Assembly (NCBI GenBank): GCA_016742125.1
Contig: JACVCM010000032.1
Span: 23,285-33,551, forward strand
DNA length: 10,267 bases
DNA from: Sphingomonadaceae bacterium
GTDB taxonomy: Bacteria; Pseudomonadota; Alphaproteobacteria; Sphingomonadales; Sphingomonadaceae
Reading direction: 5' to 3'
Shown here in pieces: positions 6,140 through 10,267 of this stretch. Each line of letters begins with the position of its first letter. Position 1 is the stretch's first letter. Position numbers and translations under genes: made by a program. The notes under the pieces are model-generated. The model searched no databases. It saw only the letters and a list, made by a program, of their open reading frames with translations, and had not been told where the DNA came from.

Positions 6140-6802
6140 ATGTCCGGCCCCGTCCGTATCGCGCCCTCCATTCTCTCTGCCGATTTTGCAAGGCTGGGCG
6201 AAGAAGTGCGTGCGATTGACGCCGCCGGGTGCGACTGGATCCATGTCGATGTAATGGACGGGCATTTCGTGCCCAACATCACTATTGGACCCGCCGTCGT
6301 AAAGGCGCTCCGCCCGCACAGCGCAAAGCCGTTCGATGTGCATCTGATGATTTCGCCGGTCGACCAATATGTGAGGGATTTTGCCGACGCAGGCGCAGAT
6401 GTGATTTCCTTCCATCCCGAAGCCGGGCCGCATCCGCATCGCACGGTGCAACTCATCAAATCGTTAGGAAAGATGGCGGGCATTGTGCTCAATCCGCATA
6501 CCCCTGCCAAAATGCTCGACTATCTTATCGAGGATATCGATCTGGTGCTGGTGATGAGCGTGAACCCGGGCTTTGGCGGGCAGAGCTTCATTTCGAGCCA
6601 ATTGCGCAAGATCGAAGCGATCCGCAAAATGATCGAGAAAACGGGCCGCGATATCCGGCTGGAGGTTGACGGCGGCATCACGGTCGAAACGGCGCCGCTC
6701 GCTGTTTCGGCGGGTGCCGATACATTGGTGGCGGGAACCGCCACCTTCAAAGGCGGGCCGGACCATTATGCCGCCAACATCCGGGCGCTGAGGGGTGAAT
6801 AA
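6140..6802 (+). CDS. rpe: Ribulose-phosphate 3-epimerase
   Basis: A 220-residue TIM-barrel enzyme interconverting ribulose 5-phosphate and xylulose 5-phosphate in the pentose phosphate pathway, in the cytoplasm. It carries IAPSILSADFARLGEE (7-22, with S10), the HVDVMDGHFVPN block (35-46) with metal ligands H35 and D37, HLMISPVDQY (68-77) with H68, VMSVNPGFGGQSFI (138-151), and LEVDGGI (174-180) with D177. These are the four metal ligands and two catalytic aspartates of the family. The phosphate-binding GTATF (199-203) follows. Length is normal. The start fits the family; no strong Shine-Dalgarno is seen before the ATG. The heparinase-like gene starts 9 nt after the stop. Ribose phosphate feeds PRPP and so purine synthesis, giving a loose link to purH downstream. 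Confidence 0.97.
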   Translation: MSGPVRIAPSILSADFARLGEEVRAIDAAGCDWIHVDVMDGHFVPNITIGPAVVKALRPHSAKPFDVHLMISPVDQYVRDFADAGADVISFHPEAGPHPHRTVQLIKSLGKMAGIVLNPHTPAKMLDYLIEDIDLVLVMSVNPGFGGQSFISSQLRKIEAIRKMIEKTGRDIRLEVDGGITVETAPLAVSAGADTLVAGTATFKGGPDHYAANIRALRGE

Positions 6803-6811
6803 GCGACGGTA

Positions 6812-8530
6812 ATGACAGGTGGCGATGAAGGCGGCAATGAAACACGGCAGGCGGCATTGATCGTCAGGCCCAAAGGCGCGGGCCAGAATCTTCTCGAACG
6901 ACTATCGTTGCAATTTTACAAGCTGACATGGCGCACGCCGCTGCACAACGGTCGACTGAAGGGCAAGGTGCCCTTGCGATTGCTGGCCGTTCCCGACGAT
7001 CCGCTGAAGGGCAGTGTCGCGCGCGGCCAGTCGCTGCGCATGGGCAAATTCCATATTCAGGGCTTTGAACAGGCCTTTGAAGGGCTGGATTATCAGAAAC
7101 TCAACCTGCCACCGGCATTGACGGATTATATTCACCGCTTCGACTGGTTGCGCGATCTGGCCGCGGCAACCAATCGCGGCGAAGGCGCGCCGGTGGCGGC
7201 GCAAATCGCTGACGGGTGGTTGGTAGCCAATGGCATGAAAACGCGCGAACCCGCCTGGCGCGTCGATAATTGCGCATGGCGGCTGCTCAATATGGCGGCG
7301 GGTTCGCCGTTCCTTCTGACCAGCACCGATCCGGTCTATCGATCCCGCGTCATCAACCATTTCGCGCGCGTCGCCCGCCATCTCGACCAGAGTGCACCGC
7401 GTGCGCCAAGCCATTTTGCCAAGAGCGTCGGCTGGGCGGGCGTGGTCGCCGCGTCCTTGCTCCTGCCGGAGGGAAGAGCCCGGCGTGCGGTCGGCGAAAA
7501 TGGTTTGGCCGAGGCATTGCGCGTGACCATTTTCCCCGATGGGGGGGTCGTGTCGCGTTCGCCGGTCCAGCTCATGGAACTGATCGGGCTGCTCAGCCTG
7601 CTGAAGCAATGCTATAATGCGCGGCAGGAAATTCCTCCTGCATATCTGATCGATGCGCTCGGTCGGGCGGTGCCTGCTCTATTGGGGCTGAGCCATGCCG
7701 ATGGCGGTCTGGGCGCCTGGCAGGGATCGGCACATATCGGCACAGAGCGAATCGTGGACCTTGTCGCCGCGAGCGAAGTGCGCGCGCGGCCACATCGGCA
7801 AGCGCTCGATTGGGGCTATCAGCGTGTGTCGGCGGGCCAGTCGGTGCTATTGCTCGACGCAGGGCCGCCGCCGCTCGCGAGACAGTCAGCATCGGGTTGC
7901 GCCTCGACGCTTGCCTTCGAGTTGTCGCATGGTCCGCAGCGCATCATCGTCAATTGCGGCGGGTCGGCTCTGGTCGGGGCTAGTATTCCAGCGGCGCTTG
8001 CACGCGGGCTCCGCACCACCGCTGCACATTCGACCTTATGCATCAATGATACCAACTCCACCGCGATCCTGCCAGGCGGGCAGCTTGGCAAGGGCGTCGC
8101 AGAGGTCGGTCTCGAGCGCCGCGATGTCGAGTCAGCAACGCGCATCGAAGCAAGCCATGACGGTTATGTCCGCAGCTTCGGCTACAACCACTCGCGCCTG
8201 CTCATTCTGCGTTCAGACGGGATGGAATTGCGCGGTGAGGATACGCTGGTGCCACAGGGCAAGCCCAAGGACGGCACGCCGGTGCATGTGCGCTTTCATC
8301 TTGGACCGGATATCGAAATCACACCGACCGACAACACGCAAACTGCGTTGTTGCGCATGGCCGACGGCAGCCATTGGGCGTTCGCCGCTGCCGGTGGTGC
8401 ACTCTCGGTCGATGACAGCCTGTGGGTCGACGAAGAAGGTCGCCCACATCCGACACGCCAGCTTGTGATTGCTGCCGACACTGGTAAAGGCGGCCTCACC
8501 ATCGGCTGGCAGCTCCGCCATTTAGGATAG
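6812..8530 (+). CDS. Heparinase II/III family protein, alphaproteobacterial rpe-purH type
   Basis: A 572-residue protein. The N-terminal half (about 30-320) is the alpha-helical toroid of heparinase II/III-like proteins: WRVDNCAWRLLNM (149-161), SHFAKSVGWAGVVAASL (200-216), FPDGGVVSRSPVQLMELIGL (241-260) and HADGGLGAWQG (295-305). The C-terminal half (about 335-570) is the Hepar_II_III_C beta-sandwich, with HSTLCINDTNS (406-416), EASHDGY (446-452) and VRFHLGPDIEI (493-503). I see no signal peptide or membrane segment, so it is not obviously secreted, odd for a polysaccharide lyase. From memory, orthologues in other Alphaproteobacteria sit in the same rpe/rsmB-purH setting and often have His where V246 occurs in GGVVSRSP; that comparison is unverified. 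Its substrate is unknown. It is almost certainly in one transcript with rpe and purH (3 nt to purH). Confidence 0.9.
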   Translation: MTGGDEGGNETRQAALIVRPKGAGQNLLERLSLQFYKLTWRTPLHNGRLKGKVPLRLLAVPDDPLKGSVARGQSLRMGKFHIQGFEQAFEGLDYQKLNLPPALTDYIHRFDWLRDLAAATNRGEGAPVAAQIADGWLVANGMKTREPAWRVDNCAWRLLNMAAGSPFLLTSTDPVYRSRVINHFARVARHLDQSAPRAPSHFAKSVGWAGVVAASLLLPEGRARRAVGENGLAEALRVTIFPDGGVVSRSPVQLMELIGLLSLLKQCYNARQEIPPAYLIDALGRAVPALLGLSHADGGLGAWQGSAHIGTERIVDLVAASEVRARPHRQALDWGYQRVSAGQSVLLLDAGPPPLARQSASGCASTLAFELSHGPQRIIVNCGGSALVGASIPAALARGLRTTAAHSTLCINDTNSTAILPGGQLGKGVAEVGLERRDVESATRIEASHDGYVRSFGYNHSRLLILRSDGMELRGEDTLVPQGKPKDGTPVHVRFHLGPDIEITPTDNTQTALLRMADGSHWAFAAAGGALSVDDSLWVDEEGRPHPTRQLVIAADTGKGGLTIGWQLRHLG

Positions 8531-8533
8531 AAT

Positions 8534-10123
8534 ATGGAAGACGTCGTCATCAAACGGGCCCTGTTATCGGTTTCGGACAAGGCTGGACTGGTCGAGCTGG
8601 GCCATGCGTTGGCGGCGCGGCATGTCGAGCTGGTATCGACCGGCGGAACTGCGAAGACGCTGCGCGATGCGGGACTGCAAGTGAAGGATATCAGCGAACT
8701 GACCGGCTTTCCCGAAATGATGGATGGCCGGGTAAAGACATTGCATCCGAAGGTGCATGGCGCGCTGCTCGCGGTGCGCGACAATCCGGAACATGCGGCC
8801 GCGATGAAAATGCACGACATCGGCGCGATCGACCTTGTGGTCGTCAATCTCTACCCCTTTGCGCAAACGGTAATGAAGGGTGCGAGCCGCGACGAGATTA
8901 TCGAGAATATCGATATCGGCGGCCCGTCGATGGTGCGCAGCGCGGCGAAGAACCACGCCTATGTGACCATTGTCACCGACCCTGCCGATTATGATAATCT
9001 GATTGCCGAACTTGAAGAGAGCGATGGCAAAACCAGCTATGACTTCCGCCGCAAATGCGCGGCCAAGGCCTATTCGGCGACTGCTGCCTATGACAGCATG
9101 ATCAGCCAGTGGTTCGCGTTCGCAGACCAGCAGCAGCTATTCCCCGACATGCTGGCCGTGAACGGCAATCGCATCGACGAACTTCGTTACGGTGAAAATC
9201 CCCACCAGCGGGCGGCGCTCTATGTACCTGTCGGACCGCATGGTTCGGGCATAGCGCAGGCCGAGCAGGTGCAGGGCAAGGAACTCAGCTACAACAACTA
9301 CAACGACGCCGATGCGGCGCTCGAGCTGGTCAGCGAATTCCGTGACGGGCCGCCAACGGTGGTAATCGTCAAGCATGCCAACCCGTGCGGGGTGGCAACA
9401 GGCGAGACGCTCATCGACGCCTATCGAGCCGCTTTGGAATGCGACAGCGTTTCGGCTTTTGGCGGTATTGTTGCAGTCAATCGTCCGTTGGACGGCGCGA
9501 CGGCCGAGGCCATAACGGAGATTTTTACCGAGGTTGTCGCCGCGCCTTCGGCGGACGATGCGGCGAAAGCGGTATTTGCAAAGAAGAAGAACTTGCGGCT
9601 GTTGCTGACGGGCAATTTGCCCGATCCAAAGCGTGGCGGCCTTGCAATCAAGCCCATTACTGGCGGATTACTCGTACAATCGCGTGACAACGGTCATGTT
9701 GCGGACAGCGATTTCAAGGTCGTAACGAAGCGCGCGCCGACCGCGCAGGAACTGGCTGACTGCCGTTTCGCCTGGACGGTAGCCAAGCATGTCAAATCGA
9801 ATGCGATTGTGTACGCCAGGGACGGCGCAACCGCTGGCATCGGCGCAGGCCAGATGAACCGCCGCGACAGCGCGCGGATTGCAGCGATCAAGGCGAAAGA
9901 AGCGGCCGAAACCTATGGATGGGCGAGCCCGCGGACGGTTGGATCAGCGGTTGCCTCTGACGCGTTTTTCCCTTTCGCTGACGGCTTGCTGGCAGCGGTG
10001 GAAGCAGGAGCCACGGCGGTCATCCAACCGGGCGGTTCGATGCGAGACGACGAAGTCATCGCCGCTGCCGATGAAGCGGGGCTGGCGATGGTCTTCACCG
10101 GCATGCGGCATTTTAGGCATTGA
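8534..10123 (+). CDS. purH: Bifunctional AICAR formyltransferase / IMP cyclohydrolase PurH
   Basis: A 529-residue enzyme catalysing the last two steps of IMP synthesis: formylation of AICAR with 10-formyl-THF, then ring closure of FAICAR. Residues 1 to about 150 are the MGS-like IMP cyclohydrolase domain, with LLSVSDKAGLVELG (10-23), STGGTAKTLRDAG (35-47), MMDGRVKTLHPKVHGALLA (62-80), NLYPFAQTV (105-113) and NIDIGGPSMVRSAAKNH (125-141). The rest is the AICAR transformylase: LRYGENPHQRAALY (217-230), the catalytic VKHANPCGVATG (279-290) with K280 and H281, SAFGGIVAVN (307-316), KSNAIVYA (421-428), GAGQMNRRDSA (437-447), SDAFFPFADG (475-484) and QPGGSMRD (498-505). Length and motifs are complete. 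The start is 3 nt after the heparinase-like stop, with TAGGATAG overlapping its end as a likely Shine-Dalgarno. Confidence 0.98.
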   Translation: MEDVVIKRALLSVSDKAGLVELGHALAARHVELVSTGGTAKTLRDAGLQVKDISELTGFPEMMDGRVKTLHPKVHGALLAVRDNPEHAAAMKMHDIGAIDLVVVNLYPFAQTVMKGASRDEIIENIDIGGPSMVRSAAKNHAYVTIVTDPADYDNLIAELEESDGKTSYDFRRKCAAKAYSATAAYDSMISQWFAFADQQQLFPDMLAVNGNRIDELRYGENPHQRAALYVPVGPHGSGIAQAEQVQGKELSYNNYNDADAALELVSEFRDGPPTVVIVKHANPCGVATGETLIDAYRAALECDSVSAFGGIVAVNRPLDGATAEAITEIFTEVVAAPSADDAAKAVFAKKKNLRLLLTGNLPDPKRGGLAIKPITGGLLVQSRDNGHVADSDFKVVTKRAPTAQELADCRFAWTVAKHVKSNAIVYARDGATAGIGAGQMNRRDSARIAAIKAKEAAETYGWASPRTVGSAVASDAFFPFADGLLAAVEAGATAVIQPGGSMRDDEVIAAADEAGLAMVFTGMRHFRH

Positions 10124-10130
10124 TACTTAC

Positions 10131-10166
10131 CTCTCCCATTGAGAGCGGGGTTTTACCCTGCCCGCT
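10131..10166. terminator. Possible shared terminator between purH and a convergent gene
   Basis: Two overlapping hairpins lie 7 bp after the purH stop. The first is CTCTC (10131-10135), loop CCATT, GAGAG (10141-10145). The second is AGCGGG (10144-10149) and CCCGCT (10161-10166), with an 11-nt loop holding TTTT. They share bases 10144-10145, so both cannot form fully. The second spans the TAA of the convergent minus-strand gene. Neither is followed by a U-run, so termination may be weak or Rho-dependent; a degenerate intergenic palindrome is the alternative. Confidence 0.35.
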
Positions 10167-10267
10167 TCACCGCACCACGATAGCTGCCCCTACCGCCCTT
10201 TTTCGGGCCGTAGTTGCGCACAGGCGCCCCGGGGTCGCGGCCGCCCTGCTTGCGCGCGGCAAAGGCG
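10153..10267 (-). CDS. C-terminal end of an unidentified basic, glycine-rich protein, partial at right edge
   Basis: Reading the minus strand from the window edge to the TAA at 10155-10153 gives 37 residues ending NYGPKKGGRGSYRGAVKRAG. The tail is strongly basic (nine Lys or Arg) and glycine-rich, suggesting nucleic-acid or ribosome binding. I do not recognise the protein firmly. KKGGRGSYRG resembles the KKGKGSYxRK tail of the ribosome-rescue factor ArfA; a disordered tail of an RNA-binding protein such as a DEAD-box helicase is equally possible. The frame is open to the edge and its stop is 29 nt from the purH stop in convergent orientation, a normal gene-end arrangement. The stop codon lies in a hairpin loop. 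Confidence 0.55.
   Translation of the reverse strand, partial: AFAARKQGGRDPGAPVRNYGPKKGGRGSYRGAVKRAG

Noticed and set aside
7695..8468. Plus-strand open frame (257 codons) in an alternate frame of the heparinase-like gene
   Set aside because: Its Arg/Ser-rich translation lacks family features, while the overlapping 572-residue frame is continuous and has both heparinase II/III domains.

Overview
The window looks like chromosomal, mostly core DNA from a sphingomonad (Alphaproteobacteria, order Sphingomonadales). The reasons are GC-rich codon usage, the alphaproteobacterial form of the proteins, the gene neighbourhood (DUF1674, htpX, rsmB, rpe, heparinase II/III-like, purH), and short CCCCAGCGAAGGCTGGGG-type palindromes of the kind found between sphingomonad genes. 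I see no tRNA, rRNA, CRISPR array, insertion sequence, prophage or plasmid gene.

Region 1 (1-2900, minus strand) is a tight three-gene cassette. In transcription order it encodes a circularly permuted ATP-grasp protein (DUF404/DUF407), an alpha-E (DUF403) helical protein, and a transglutaminase-like protein that runs off the left edge. The gaps are 3 nt and a 1-nt TAATG overlap, so this is almost certainly one translationally coupled operon. This trio is widespread and predicted to make and process a peptide or amide conjugate, but to my knowledge its substrate and product are not established. It is the nearest thing here to an undescribed system. The transglutaminase reading frame becomes disordered in the last ~45 bases of the window, exactly where the catalytic cysteine should be.

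Region 2 (2979-3208) holds a 54-residue DUF1674/SDHAF4-like gene on the minus strand, upstream of the cassette. It is divergent from htpX across a 64-bp gap. Between DUF1674 and the cassette lies a 78-bp spacer with an inverted repeat and a repeated 9-mer that may be regulatory.

Region 3 (3208-10123, plus strand) carries htpX (membrane zinc protease), rsmB (16S rRNA m5C967 methyltransferase), a GNAT acetyltransferase, rpe (ribulose-phosphate epimerase), a heparinase II/III-like protein and purH (last two steps of IMP synthesis). Spacing suggests rpe, the heparinase-like gene and purH are co-transcribed (9 and 3 nt gaps). Two palindromic repeat elements separate htpX from rsmB and rsmB from the GNAT gene; the second is a REPIN-like pair of inverted hairpins.

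Region 4 (10124-10267) has hairpins after purH and the C-terminal end of a convergent minus-strand gene whose basic, glycine-rich tail contains a KKGGRGSY motif, faintly like the ribosome-rescue factor ArfA. No gene-free stretch exceeds 300 bases; the longest are about 100 bp.
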